A stretch of 23,811 bases of DNA from Asterionellopsis glacialis (GCA_014885115.2 WKLE02000683.1:9382-33192), one strand, 5' to 3'. Positions 1-8,833 are shown, counted from the first letter of the stretch. Numbers and translations are program-made. The notes: generated from the letters alone by a model not told the origin.

Positions 1-2
1 AG

Positions 3-539
3 GTAGAATCGGAAAAGTGTGCGAGCGAGCAGAAGGTTGACGACCCCACAATCGTGGAACTTCCTTCTACATTGGAAATTATGCACTGTAAAAAGCGAAT
101 TAGAAACGTGCAAGAGTCGATCCAACTTTCCAACTCGACAATTCCTAAAATCTGGCAAGAGAATACTCTGAATGCTGTTCAGAATTGTGTCAAAGAAGCC
201 TTTTCTATTTTCAAACATTACGAATGTGAAGAGGTAGATATAGATCTTTGCAAAGAACTATCCCTTGCACTTTTCATGCTGGTCCAATTAGGCATGCAGA
301 GTGGCCCAATTGCTGGAAGTAAACCTGGGTACTTCAAACGTTGCGGAAGTGACGCTGCGAAAATGGCACTTCAGTTTCTCAACGAAAGCTTTCCCGAGGA
401 GGTCCTATCCATTATTGGCTTTACAGAAAAGCAGCGCAATGCCATTCAAAAGTGGAAAAGTAATGCCCAGAAAGCATCCGAAACAGATAAAGCACCGTCG
501 AAGGCGATGTTGAAGAAACAAAGCAGAAACCGAAAATAA
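3..539 (+). CDS. 3' end of an unrecognised protein gene
   Basis: The reading frame is open from base 3, the left edge of the window, to a TAA at 537-539, so the start of this gene lies outside. The first in-window candidate start is only a GTG at 54, and the frame continues upstream of it without a stop, so 54 is not the true start. About 178 residues are visible. They are mostly helical and mixed in charge, with no motif I recognise, and end in a lysine/arginine-rich tail (KKQSRNRK) that could be a nuclear or nucleolar signal. The gene converges on the RRM gene, with only 48 bp between the two stop codons. No function is proposed. Confidence 0.6.
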   Translation, partial: VESEKCASEQKVDDPTIVELPSTLEIMHCKKRIRNVQESIQLSNSTIPKIWQENTLNAVQNCVKEAFSIFKHYECEEVDIDLCKELSLALFMLVQLGMQSGPIAGSKPGYFKRCGSDAAKMALQFLNESFPEEVLSIIGFTEKQRNAIQKWKSNAQKASETDKAPSKAMLKKQSRNRK

Positions 540-587
540 TCTACTGCAATTCAAGTAACTGAAGAGTTGCTATTTGGGACAAAAACA

Positions 588-1931
588 TCAGTTGTTTCCA
601 CGACCCTTTATCAATGCTCGATCTAATCGTTCTATATCCTTCAACAAAAAGTTTAATGCTGCGCTTACGAGGAAGTCAATGGCTTGTTGATATTCCGAAG
701 ACTCCAGCACACAAAGAGATCTACCTGATAGCTCCAAGCTATCATACTGCTCGAGCAGTCGGTTGTGGTGATTTGCTAGTTGTTTGTATCCACTGAAATT
801 AGATGGGTCGTAATCTCTTTCACTTTGCCAGGTAAAGGGGTCATCAGACTGGGATTCTGCTGGAATTTCGAGATGCTTCAACGCCGCGGTCCATAGGATA
901 GTAGGAACAATCGAGGGCAAATGTTTCTCCAGTTCAGATAGGAAAGCACGAATGGACATGCCAGATAGCACATCGACTCCCATATTCCGTAAAAGCACAT
1001 TGGTGTCTGATTTAGTTGTCATGGTCAATGCAACTGCTGCACCTTCTATAGCTTCCCCTGATCTTTCTATCGCCATGTCCGCAATTTGGCTGGACTTGAA
1101 TTTCACAAATACTCTAAAGTTCGATGGGTGTCTCTTGATCTTAGGTGCTTTGGACGGATCAATCGCGTCCCATTGTGGGATAAATATAGAATGGTTTGGA
1201 AGGACTAAAATTCTTTCTGGATTGAGGCCCAAGAAGAATTTTTTAATGTGTTCTGGATGTGCATCAAGAGGAAGACCATGGAGACGAACAAAACTGGAAC
1301 GTTCCTCTTTCCCAACTTTGACAAAGTGTGATGTTTCTGGTACCCATTGATCAATTCTGGGGATTGCGTGTTTTTCAACTTTTTTTACTGCTGGTTGCTT
1401 TCGTTTCCTTATTGTCTTCTTCGCTGTCCGTCGAAGGGCTTTTGAAAAGGCTCCGGGTGCATTTCTGTCAACAGAAACGGGATTATCATTGTCTATATCG
1501 AGGTGGACAATCTCTTTCTTTTTCGCGAGTTCTTCTTCTAACCGTTCACGGGCCTTCCTTCCAAGCTCTTTGACTCTCGTTTCATTACTAGGCCCGCCTG
1601 TATGCCTGGTTGAAACAGTTCCAATTCGAACTAATTGTTTCTCGCCCGAGCATGAGGTACCGCTCTGTTTAAACACATCTACTGGAGACACACTTTCTGA
1701 ATGAAGAAGAAGTTCGCGGACAGTACCCTCTCGAACGGAAATGCGCAGTTGAGATTCTCCTAAATTATCCTCGCCGGCGCCCCCGCTCAGAAATATTTCC
1801 GAGGATGAATCTAATTCTTCCAGAAAGGACGATGACATGCGAAGTGATAGCACATTATCAAAGCACTCTTGAGAGGATTTGTCACCAGAACTCTCTTGGT
1901 CCTCGAGGGAGTATACTACGCCATCTTCCAT
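588..1931 (-). CDS. RRM-type RNA-binding nuclear protein
   Basis: A 447-residue protein in one exon, with ATG at 1931 and TGA at 588-590. The N-terminal 125 residues are acidic and serine-rich, with no evident fold. A basic segment at about residues 166-185 (RRTAKKTIRKRK) looks like a nuclear localisation signal. Residues 213-310 look like one RNA-recognition motif: an RNP2-like strand (FVRLHGLP), a helix, then an RNP1-like strand (FRVFVKF) at about 262-268. A long insertion separates helix 1 from RNP1. The RNP1 lacks the usual RG(F/Y)GF(V/A)xF glycines, which is reminiscent of the quasi-RRMs of the hnRNP F/H group. The remaining C-terminus is helical. The role is probably RNA binding in the nucleus, but the target is unknown. 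The gene shares a 412 bp intergenic region with the divergent methyltransferase-like gene. Another alpha/beta RNA-binding fold is possible. Confidence 0.65.
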   Translation of the reverse strand: MEDGVVYSLEDQESSGDKSSQECFDNVLSLRMSSSFLEELDSSSEIFLSGGAGEDNLGESQLRISVREGTVRELLLHSESVSPVDVFKQSGTSCSGEKQLVRIGTVSTRHTGGPSNETRVKELGRKARERLEEELAKKKEIVHLDIDNDNPVSVDRNAPGAFSKALRRTAKKTIRKRKQPAVKKVEKHAIPRIDQWVPETSHFVKVGKEERSSFVRLHGLPLDAHPEHIKKFFLGLNPERILVLPNHSIFIPQWDAIDPSKAPKIKRHPSNFRVFVKFKSSQIADMAIERSGEAIEGAAVALTMTTKSDTNVLLRNMGVDVLSGMSIRAFLSELEKHLPSIVPTILWTAALKHLEIPAESQSDDPFTWQSERDYDPSNFSGYKQLANHHNRLLEQYDSLELSGRSLCVLESSEYQQAIDFLVSAALNFLLKDIERLDRALIKGRGNN

Positions 1932-2343
1932 CTACTATTAGGTTGTAGAGATTAAACAAGGTGATTATGTTCGAATTTGTCTTTCCATTGCAGGGCTTTT
2001 GAGCTTGTTGAGCTCTGACATGAGATCGTGTCTCCTTTGCTTCTCGAGATGGATCGTTGTTCTCGTTCCTGCTCCTCTGGGACAGCATCATCTGAGATCT
2101 TCTCTGGCTGTGCTCAGTGTCCACACTAACACTAACACTCGAAGGCACTCTTCCTTCACCCCTGGCAAGTCTATCAGTCTACCGTAAAACATCTTCCTTT
2201 TCAAATATCGACTGTCAGTCGTTCGCCACGACTTCAATTTACGACTGTGATGAGATCGGAGGGAAAACAACTTTGCAAACGATCCTCTCAGCAAGGCCTT
2301 TTCTTTAACTCAATGCTAACAGTTTCATTGCTTCGTACATGAC
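1932..2343. promoter_or_regulatory. Shared 412 bp region between two divergent genes
   Basis: This stretch lies between the start codons of the RRM gene (minus strand) and the methyltransferase-like gene (plus strand), so it must hold both 5' untranslated regions and promoters. No clear TATA box stands out. A short CACTAA repeat (CACTAACACTAACACT, near 2122-2138) is present. Neither of the two recurrent intergenic motifs of this window (TACCWGGTA, CTCTAGAG) occurs here. Confidence 0.5.
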
Positions 2344-2347
2344 ATGA
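2339..2347 (+). promoter_or_regulatory. Minimal upstream ORF overlapping the main start
   Basis: ATGACATGA at 2339-2347 encodes Met-Thr-stop and ends across the ATG at 2344 that starts the methyltransferase-like protein. If the transcript includes it, ribosomes would start here first and would have to shift back or reinitiate. Whether the transcript starts upstream of it cannot be seen from sequence. Confidence 0.4.
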
Positions 2348-3285
2348 GTGACCAGGGAGTTGCAGATCACAATAACACCGCTGGACTAGAACACGAAAGT
2401 GATCGTGCAGAAGAAAATGAAGAAGGAAATGGCATTTCTCTGAATCAAGCGAGCCCTTCTGCATTGCATGTCGGCGCTAATGCAGAATCGTACAAGGAAC
2501 GGCGAAAAAGAAGGAACCCTGAACGGAAAAGGCATGGAGCTAGAAACCAGCACCGCAGCAAGCATTTTTGCAAGTGGCTACTTGAGAAATTTCCAAATAT
2601 CGAAAGAGAATCATGTAGTGAATCCCAGCCTAACGACCAGAATGGCGATGACGATCTTTCATCAACATCGGTTGATTGGTGCCGTCAACAGAATGTGTTG
2701 GATGTCGCAGGTGGAAAGGGTGAGCTGGCAGCTCGCTTATCCATGTGTCACCGCCTACGAGTCGTCATGATTGATCCCCGTGAGGCGGATGTGATTGCTT
2801 GTTTTGAATCTCTTGTGCTGCCAAAGCTACCAAACAAACATCGATGTCGATATAAGGAAAGAATGTTAGAAGATCCCAACTTCGCAAATAAAGTTATGGC
2901 AAAGCGTTTTCGACAGCTAGTGACAACCTTTGATGATAGAACAGTGCATGATGAATCGGGAGAGCTACACCAGATGGTTGCAAACGCTTCTCTTTTGATT
3001 GGACTCCACGCTGATGGAGCTACCGAAGCGATAGTAGATGCGGCCCTTGAATTTTCGAAGCCGTTTGTGGTTGTTCCTTGCTGTGTGTTTCCGAATCTGT
3101 TTTCGGAAAGATATATACTAGAGAATGGAGAAAAAGTCAAAGTTCGATCTCACAAGCAGTTTTGTCAGTACTTGGTACAGAAGGATACTCGATTTGTGAT
3201 GGAGACACTTCCGTTTGAAGGAAGAAATATAGCAATATGGTGGGATGGGAAAGGAAAACCTTCATCTCAAAATGACAGTGTGTAG
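2344..3285 (+). CDS. SAM-dependent methyltransferase-like protein
   Basis: A 313-residue protein without introns. Residues 1-50 are acidic and low complexity, and 51-75 are strongly basic (KERRKRRNPERKRHG), a likely nuclear or nucleolar signal. The segment at 118-126 (VLDVAGGKG) matches the glycine-rich SAM-binding motif I of Rossmann methyltransferases. The acidic end of the next strand follows (VVMIDPRE, about 140-147). Further on, GLHADGATEAIVDAAL at about 220-235 and FVVVPCCVFPN at 241-251 resemble the Methyltransf_32 group (PF13679, TRM13/GSTCD-like), where a GLHPD-type motif precedes a strand with Pro-Cys-Cys. The substrate is unknown; tRNA or protein are both possible. The ATG at 2344 is preceded by a tiny overlapping upstream ORF. 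The fold call is fairly safe, the subfamily call is not. Confidence 0.65.
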   Translation: MSDQGVADHNNTAGLEHESDRAEENEEGNGISLNQASPSALHVGANAESYKERRKRRNPERKRHGARNQHRSKHFCKWLLEKFPNIERESCSESQPNDQNGDDDLSSTSVDWCRQQNVLDVAGGKGELAARLSMCHRLRVVMIDPREADVIACFESLVLPKLPNKHRCRYKERMLEDPNFANKVMAKRFRQLVTTFDDRTVHDESGELHQMVANASLLIGLHADGATEAIVDAALEFSKPFVVVPCCVFPNLFSERYILENGEKVKVRSHKQFCQYLVQKDTRFVMETLPFEGRNIAIWWDGKGKPSSQNDSV

Positions 3286-3694
3286 CCAGTGGCCAATAAT
3301 AGGATTAGATAGTAACTGCAACTATGGTTGACAGTAATTAAAACAGCCGTCAACATATTTCTGCAGAGGCGCATCACTTAGAATGGTAGACTAGTACTGT
3401 AGGCGCCTTGAAGATATTGCCCAACAGTACAGGTTGAGATTTTTCAAAGCAGTCCACATTGATTTGAAGTCCACATTGATTTGAAATTCTTTTTTAATTC
3501 TTACATTTTTTTAGTTTCTGAGAACGGGGCAGAGCCGTTGCAGCGCCTGAAGATGTTCTTACCCGCTAGACTTGCTTGGCTGTTAAAATGTCACTGAGGG
3601 AGGAACATTCTTAAGTTCTGAGGTACAGCATAAGCAAAAAAATTAGAGACAGAGAAAAGAAAATGTAGCTTGTATAATATCTATAATCTCTACA
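3286..3694. other. Intergenic region between convergent genes
   Basis: This 409 bp stretch holds the 3' untranslated regions of the methyltransferase-like gene and of the plastid TPR-like gene. It is AT-rich, contains one 17 bp tandem duplication (see 3451-3484), and shows no coding potential. Confidence 0.6.
3451..3484. repeat. Perfect 17 bp tandem duplication
   Basis: AGTCCACATTGATTTGA occurs twice head to tail (3451-3467 and 3468-3484) with no mismatch. This is most easily a recent slippage or repair duplication in non-coding DNA. Confidence 0.9.
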
Positions 3695-4609
3695 CTACTG
3701 CCAAGCATCGTCATCAAAATCAAGGGCCGAAGAGGGAGGTTCCTGCACCTTTCTCTGGGGCTTGTCAGGCTTTCCAAAAGCATTCTTCAATTGTGCTTCT
3801 GCTTCAACTAAAGAATGGTGGGAATCTTCTATAGCGCGTTCGACCCATTCTGAGCGTCGCCTGTTAGTTCCTGTAGGTTGAATTGGAGGAAGTCGCCGAG
3901 CAGCCCATTGTCGCGCAGCGATGGGGTCTCCCAAACCTGCAAAAACCATCACAATACCAGAAAGCGCCCCGAAGTGCCACGGTTTTATGGTTAATACAAG
4001 TTCACAAAGCTCTCTACTTTCTTGAAGGCGTCCTTGCATGTACATTAACGTTGCCAAGCGGTTGACAGGCTCAGCCCAATATACTCCATGATCTTCAATT
4101 ATCTTACGGAGAAGCTCTTCAGCTTTATCCCATGATCGGGGCCCCTGCCCCGCAAGTTCCTCGGCCTGGAGTAGTTCATTAGCTGCTTCTGGCCCTCGCT
4201 CTGCAAACCAGAGGGACCACAAATCAGAAAGAGCATCGTCGCTTTCACTGAGCCGTGATAAGAGATGCATTTCGGTTCGTCGGCGTTCCTTTGCAATGGT
4301 TGTTAAGGGTGGTGGAGGTGGGAGAGAGTCGAATTGGTTGATTCTATCAGCAGACATACGGGTGCTGCTTTCACTGCGTTCCATGATGGCATTGCTACCC
4401 GTGGGTTCATCTCCCATCATCGCCTCTAGGCGGATACGTGCAGCATCAATATCATAGAAATCATCATTCGGCTGTTCTTTGGGCATCCGATTGTAACGAC
4501 GAGTAGATGAAATGAAATGTTTATTTCCAGTTAAAAGCTTTCTGGTAGAAAAAGCAGCCGAGGTCGTCAAACAGTGCGACACGAGAAGACAAGCTGTAAT
4601 CAGAATCAT
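3695..4609 (-). CDS. Plastid-targeted TPR-like protein
   Basis: A 304-residue protein in one exon. The N-terminus is a short hydrophobic signal peptide (MILITACLLVSHCLTTSAAF) with predicted cleavage between Ala19 and Phe20, followed by a basic, serine-rich stretch (STRKLLTGNKHF). An ER signal, a phenylalanine at +1 and a transit-peptide-like sequence together mark diatom proteins imported into the complex plastid. A proline run lies near 97-101. The mature part is helical. Residues about 141-245 look like two or three tetratricopeptide-type helix pairs (WDKAEELLRKII; EPVNRLATLMYMQGRLQESRELCELVLTIKP in the family pattern; a third pair after 212). TPRs bind other proteins, so an assembly or scaffold role in the stroma is plausible, but no partner is evident. 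The C-terminus is acidic. The gene converges with the methyltransferase-like gene. Confidence 0.7.
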   Translation of the reverse strand: MILITACLLVSHCLTTSAAFSTRKLLTGNKHFISSTRRYNRMPKEQPNDDFYDIDAARIRLEAMMGDEPTGSNAIMERSESSTRMSADRINQFDSLPPPPPLTTIAKERRRTEMHLLSRLSESDDALSDLWSLWFAERGPEAANELLQAEELAGQGPRSWDKAEELLRKIIEDHGVYWAEPVNRLATLMYMQGRLQESRELCELVLTIKPWHFGALSGIVMVFAGLGDPIAARQWAARRLPPIQPTGTNRRRSEWVERAIEDSHHSLVEAEAQLKNAFGKPDKPQRKVQEPPSSALDFDDDAWQ

Positions 4610-4863
4610 ACTTTCCTTTGTTCAATTCTTTTTTTACTCCCAAAACGGATTATGTAAGATTTGCTGCAATGATTTGATGTTGAGTATCAGTTGTCAATCA
4701 GCGAGGAATGGATCGAAAGATCTCTTTTCCACCGTGATAGCAAACAAGATTCTCACTTTCTCGCTGTTCTTTTTCTGCTCCAACTATTACCGTACACTGA
4801 TGTAAGTGTATGTACCGCACCATTCTGACCGTCCCTGTGGTGTTGTCAGACACCATACATCCC

Positions 4864-5345
4864 CCTGGTACGCAGCTTCGTACCTGGTAGGTCCTAACTG
4901 GTACGGCCCATTTTTAATTGCATCAGGAACAGTAGTTTATTACTTCGGTCCTACGAAAGCGCCGGTACTAGGACTACGTATAGACACCAAGCAGATGTAC
5001 CTGGTACCTTTCTGTACCATGTAAAAAAGAGAGAGAGAACAAGAGAACTTCAAGTGTGGTGTCATCAATCAGGGGCGAATCATTACAGGGTGGAACACAG
5101 AGATATGTAGACCTGCGCATTTAAAGCTCTTATGATAGTCTAATACCCGCTTTCTTTACCCCCATTACCAGGTACATAGAACTGGAAGTCCTATCGTACC
5201 AGGCCTACCTACAGATACATCTACCAGGTACAACCAGAATAGCATCTATAAAAGTAGGCACAGGTAGGAACCCTATGTACCAGGGGACCTTTGTACCTGT
5301 ACCTGGTGCAAGTTCAAAAGTAGCAGTAACGGTACCTCTCTACTT
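4864..5345. repeat. Cluster of TACCWGGTA and related palindromic motifs
   Basis: Four exact copies of TACCWGGTA are found at 4881-4889, 4998-5006, 5166-5174 and 5222-5230. Degenerate forms lie at 4864, 5196, 5278 and 5295-5308. A TAGGTCCTAACT 12-mer at 4888-4899 recurs exactly at 16853-16864, in the right-hand cluster beside the transposon remnant. The density and the shared words suggest a non-autonomous or degraded copy of the same repeat family. Confidence 0.75.
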
Positions 5346-5356
5346 CTAGTAGAGAG
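5336..5356. repeat. Perfect 8 bp stem with 5 nt loop
   Basis: CTCTCTAC (5336-5343) and GTAGAGAG (5349-5356) are exact reverse complements separated by TTCTA. It sits at the right edge of the TACCWGGTA cluster. It may be a terminal hairpin of the repeat or chance; nothing else supports a function. Confidence 0.5.
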
Positions 5357-6068
5357 CTCATATTCCGACTCCTACCTCCAGGTTCCCTAGTGAATATCTT
5401 TAAGGTGCAAGGGTCCTAAAAATAATGGATCCAATGCACTGTTAATGATGAAATATGATTGGAAGTCATAAAGCAATGCGGATCAGTCCCAAGCTGAAAG
5501 CTATGCTATCCAGAGCTCTCAGTGTCCCAAGATCTCGAAAAATGACTCGACAATCCATACAGATTCTACTCGATGAAAGGATTTTGCTTCACAGAAATAA
5601 ATATCAAACTTTCGTGATGAAACCTTGAATGAATATTGATATATTAAAATATGTGTTGCAAAGCTACCAAATGTTTTGGACTAAAAATGTACCGGGTAAG
5701 ATGTACACATAAGAGAATTTTGCCAAAATCTGTCGAAACAGTTTCTTTCCAACTTAGTCTAGCTGCATGTATTAACTTGCTTCTAATAGTGAAGTCTTAG
5801 CAGCAACAATAAGCATGTCTATAGCAGCCTTTACCGTTGGGGTGTCAGGTGGTGTTGCCGAGGTACAAGGACGATTAGATTGTATTTTTTTTCGGTCTTC
5901 AACTGAAGAAGCTTTTGTAAATATGCTCGAAAGTGCATACTGTAAGCTCTCCAGCCACGTATTATATGCCAACCAGCGAATAGATCACAGCACCAGACCC
6001 CAAATATTTTGCCTGCATGTGTAGAATTTTTTTTACTTTCACACGTAGTCACTTGTTCTCAAGTTGTC

Positions 6069-6944
6069 CTATTCCACAGTTTCACCCTCTTTGGTTGAAG
6101 CACGGTCAATCATCGATGAATCGCCATTATGCCGCCGCATTATCATGTCTTTTCCTGGCACAAGTGCTGCTGTCAAAACAGTCAAACTCTGACAAGATCT
6201 TCCATCATGCGAGTGTCGCAATGAATTTTTCTGTAATACCTCGCGCATCAAATCAACAAGTCGATACTGGCTATTCTTGTTCGTGACAAACTTTATTTCT
6301 TTGTCGACAGCTTCCTTCAGCTCCAGAGAATGAGAGCCCATCAAGCCACCAATAACTACTGAAGTAGTTACCGATTCTACCGAACCTGATGGGTCAATAC
6401 AGTACAACTCAGGTTGCAAGACATCATTATTATTATTTTCCGTCTCGGGAACATGCGCAACGATCAATGAGCACCCAAATGGCCTGGATGCCGGTTTCAT
6501 TGTAAACTCTTGAAATAATAATGCAATTTCTTCTAAAAACAATTCAATTGGGATAGCTTCATCAAAGGTATACGCATGTTCGACTGCTAACCGTTGGGCG
6601 GCGGCGGCAAGCACGCGACCATCCGCACCAAGACCAGAATGGGATATCATGATATCCCGAGAAACACGGGTAAATCGAGGCGTACCATCGTCCCGAATAA
6701 GAGGAGAAGGAACAGCTTGAGGAGCTGCCATTAGGATTCCATCTGGACGACATAGGGCCACCACTGGAGTCCCCAGGGAGGCGGCTTGTACGGCTCGTTC
6801 AACTTGACCGAGTTTGCCCGTCGGGTCAAAGGTTGTCAGAGAAAACGAATACCGGCTGTCGAATCTTTCGCTCCCGTGACATAGTGGTAACAGTAATATT
6901 GGAAAGATTTTATAGAAAAACGTGGTTATTCGAGAAATTGCCAT
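6069..6944 (-). CDS. 20S proteasome alpha-like protein with signal peptide
   Basis: The protein is 291 residues when started at the ATG at 6944. The frame is open to another ATG at 7115, but that adds 57 uninformative codons and would bury the signal peptide, so 6944 is preferred. Residues 1-24 (MAISRITTFFYKIFPILLLP...CHG) form a signal peptide. Residues 31-51 match the proteasome alpha N-terminal signature: RYSFSLTTFDPTGKLGQVE, where cytosolic subunits have RYDxxxxxFSPxGxLxQVEYA. Later alpha-type landmarks are SGLGAD (103-108), RPFGCSLIVA (154-163) and DPSGS (184-188). Alpha subunits form the outer ring and have no catalytic threonine; none is seen here. The usual QVEYA tyrosine is Arg50 and several other positions are divergent. 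There is no Phe after the predicted cleavage site, so the plastid stroma is unlikely; the ER/secretory path or the periplastidal compartment fits better. The gene is divergent from the DUF1825 gene. Confidence 0.72.
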   Translation of the reverse strand: MAISRITTFFYKIFPILLLPLCHGSERFDSRYSFSLTTFDPTGKLGQVERAVQAASLGTPVVALCRPDGILMAAPQAVPSPLIRDDGTPRFTRVSRDIMISHSGLGADGRVLAAAAQRLAVEHAYTFDEAIPIELFLEEIALLFQEFTMKPASRPFGCSLIVAHVPETENNNNDVLQPELYCIDPSGSVESVTTSVVIGGLMGSHSLELKEAVDKEIKFVTNKNSQYRLVDLMREVLQKNSLRHSHDGRSCQSLTVLTAALVPGKDMIMRRHNGDSSMIDRASTKEGETVE

Positions 6945-7093
6945 CGTGTGCTGGGGGGGACGAACCTCTCCTCTTGGCGATTGTTGAGTGACAGCGACGC
7001 AGATTTGTGAAGATGACAGGTTTTTTTTTTCGATGAATGGAAATGGTCGGTCTACTAACTCTATGATACAGTCTTCCTCCGAGGGGCCCTGCC

Positions 7094-7114
7094 TGTACTG
7101 TAGCCTACAGTACA
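7094..7114. repeat. Perfect inverted repeat, 10 bp arms, 1 nt spacer
   Basis: TGTACTGTAG (7094-7103) and CTACAGTACA (7105-7114) are exact reverse complements around a single C at 7104. The site lies in the 449 bp region between the starts of the proteasome-like gene (6944) and the DUF1825 gene (7394), about 150 bp upstream of the former. It could be a dimer-protein binding site or the tip of a repeat element; a TACCAGGTA copy lies nearby at 7237-7245. Confidence 0.7.
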
Positions 7115-7236
7115 TGGTGTAGGACTACCCTTGGTTGCAGTAATCTAGCTGCAGTAACGTATCGTACGGTAGTCCAATAAGATCCTCCCAAGCATAGAAA
7201 AATCGGAAAGCACAAAAACCAACATGAAATAGGTCA

Positions 7237-7245
7237 TACCAGGTA
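7237..7245. repeat. Isolated TACCAGGTA copy
   Basis: This is a single exact copy of the 9-mer that clusters elsewhere in the window. It lies 148 bp upstream of the DUF1825 start codon. The surrounding 7085-7180 stretch has related words (GTAGGACTACC, CGTACGGTAG). Confidence 0.7.
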
Positions 7246-7393
7246 CACCATCACCACCACACGAATTATCACCACACTGAATGAAATGAGTTTGGTTGTC
7301 TATTTTCTATACCAAGGATTTGAGATTAGTGTTTGCTTTGACAAACGGTGCCATAGTAGACTACAAGAAGTCTCCGCCTTCAATGCAATCAAG

Positions 7394-8510
7394 ATGTGGA
7401 GTAAAAGGTTTGTTTTTCAAAGTTTTCTCTCCTTGCACCTTCTGCTAACAGTTTGGTCTTTCGTGGTTAGAGAGACATTCCCCGTGTCAAAATTTCTCGC
7501 ACGGAACCAACGACGACAAATTCAAGGAAAAGCAGGAGCACAACATGACACAAGAAAATCATCATCTTTGCAAATGGTGTTGACACCAGTTGGACCTTTT
7601 TGTCCTTTCCGTTCAGATGTTGCAGAAGAAATGAATCCACGAATGGAAAGTATTTATGCATCTACTCCTGAATTCGCAGGAGAGATGAGTAAGATTCAAG
7701 TAGAGATGCAGGCAGGATTTTCGCCAGATCCAGAAAGACTCTTGGCGCTTGCTGATGGAATGGATGAAGCAGTAGATGAATGGGAAAATCTGATGACCCG
7801 ACTTCGATTGAGTCAAGACTTTCAAACTCGGGAATATGCGAAATTAACGCAAGCTCATCTGGAGAGTCATGGGACCACGACAGATACAATTGGTAAGTTC
7901 TTAAAGATAGACATTCTTGTGGACAAACAACCGGAATTTATTTGGCAGTATGATCTTATTTCACATATATTGTTATACTCCATTTTCATAATCAGCATCA
8001 CTGATGAGATGGCAAAGTGGATGCATGAGAGCTCTAGCTAAAAACTTACCACCTCCCATGCCCCCATCCGATGTTGATCTTTTGAAACTTATGAAAGAAT
8101 CAGAAGACACCAAACCTCCTTCTATGACTGCTATGACAGCCGCAGAAAAAATTACTTCGAATCCATTTTCGGGTACAGAAGCAGCATTTGATTCGCCCAC
8201 GGTAAAGGAGGAATATGAACAACTTTGTCGTGACCATTCATCGTTAATTAAATTTGGGTCTACATATGATACATTCGATGCTCTTGGCAAACTTGCCTAC
8301 ATTGATGAAATTGAAAAGATTGAAGAGCGGTGGGATGTATTTTTTACAAGGTTTAGTCTTCTAGGGCAACTTGATAAGGAATTTTGTCGGCAATGTAATC
8401 AGTTCTTAGATAGCATGGGTCTTGACGAACAAAGTTACAGAAAGTTGTTGAAAAAGACCCATGAAATCATGCGTGAAGATGCCGAAAGAGAACGAAATCC
8501 GTTGTATTAA
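7394..8510 (+). CDS. Plastid protein with two DUF1825-like domains
   Basis: Two exons, 7394-7892 and 7996-8510, are joined across a 103 bp intron (GTAAGT...CAG) in phase 1. Splicing keeps the frame (DTI-A-SLMRWQSG) and gives 337 residues. An earlier in-frame ATG at 7286 exists, but the ATG at 7394 starts directly on a signal peptide (MWSKRFVFQSFLSLHLLLTV), so it is preferred. Phe29 after RET fits the plastid +1 aromatic, and a basic transit-like stretch runs to about residue 60. Residues about 72-185 and 232-332 each resemble DUF1825 (PF08855), a roughly 100-residue all-helical family of cyanobacteria and plastids. Each copy has the acidic helix followed by a TRL/TRF-x-LS or SLL segment (EWENLMTRLRLSQDF; ERWDVFFTRFSLLGQL). 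The function of the family is unknown. The two copies are strongly diverged, so the duplication is old. Confidence 0.72.
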
Positions 8511-8833
8511 AATTAGAGCGCACTGTGCATAACATCATACATACATACATAATAAGTAAACAACAACCGTGTGCAATGCAACCAGCTGAATGAAACCGGT
8601 GAGGGTTCCATGATGATCTCTACCGATATAACTTGGAAAAATCAAAAGTGCATGCAATAAATTGCTAGAAACGGTGCTCCTTCTGAGTTTCCGCAAAGTC
8701 AGCAATTCAGGCTCAAATTTACAAATATGCGGGACGTAACTTGACGCAACTTATAAGGTTTCTAAAGAAAGTTTCCCTGTTCTGTAGATACATCATTTAT
8801 CTTAACATCTATACACAAAATTTACAGACATAT
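8511..8833. other. Intergenic region between convergent genes
   Basis: This 323 bp AT-rich stretch holds the 3' untranslated regions of the DUF1825 gene and the myosin gene. A short CATA repeat (CATACATACATAC) starts near 8538. Nothing else is recognisable. Confidence 0.6.

Larger units (their letters stand above)
4610..6068. other. 1.46 kb gene-poor region with palindromic repeats
   Basis: No convincing gene is found here. The first 200 bases are presumably the promoter of the plastid TPR-like gene. From about 4864 to 5345 the sequence is dominated by GGTAC/GTACC and GGTCCTA motifs (separate entry). From 5400 to 5760 it is plain AT-rich DNA. The rest, up to the stop of the proteasome-like gene at 6069, holds only weak ORFs without a usable ATG. 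A short purine run (GAGAGAGAG) occurs near 5028. Confidence 0.6.

Noticed and set aside
4806..5024. A 72-codon plus-strand open frame
   Set aside because: It is made almost entirely of the GGTAC repeat motifs, so the translation is a by-product of the repeats.
5772..5987. A 66-codon minus-strand open frame whose sequence looks protein-like
   Set aside because: It has no ATG at its start (only a TTG), a stop lies just upstream, and no good splice acceptor connects it to another exon. It may be a fragment of a lost gene, but this cannot be supported.
6945..7115. 57-codon N-terminal extension of the proteasome-like protein
   Set aside because: It would bury the signal peptide, contains a run of T bases typical of a non-coding leader, and shows no family similarity.
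7286..7393. 36-codon N-terminal extension of the DUF1825 protein
   Set aside because: The ATG at 7394 places the signal peptide at the N-terminus as expected for plastid import; the extension adds nothing recognisable.
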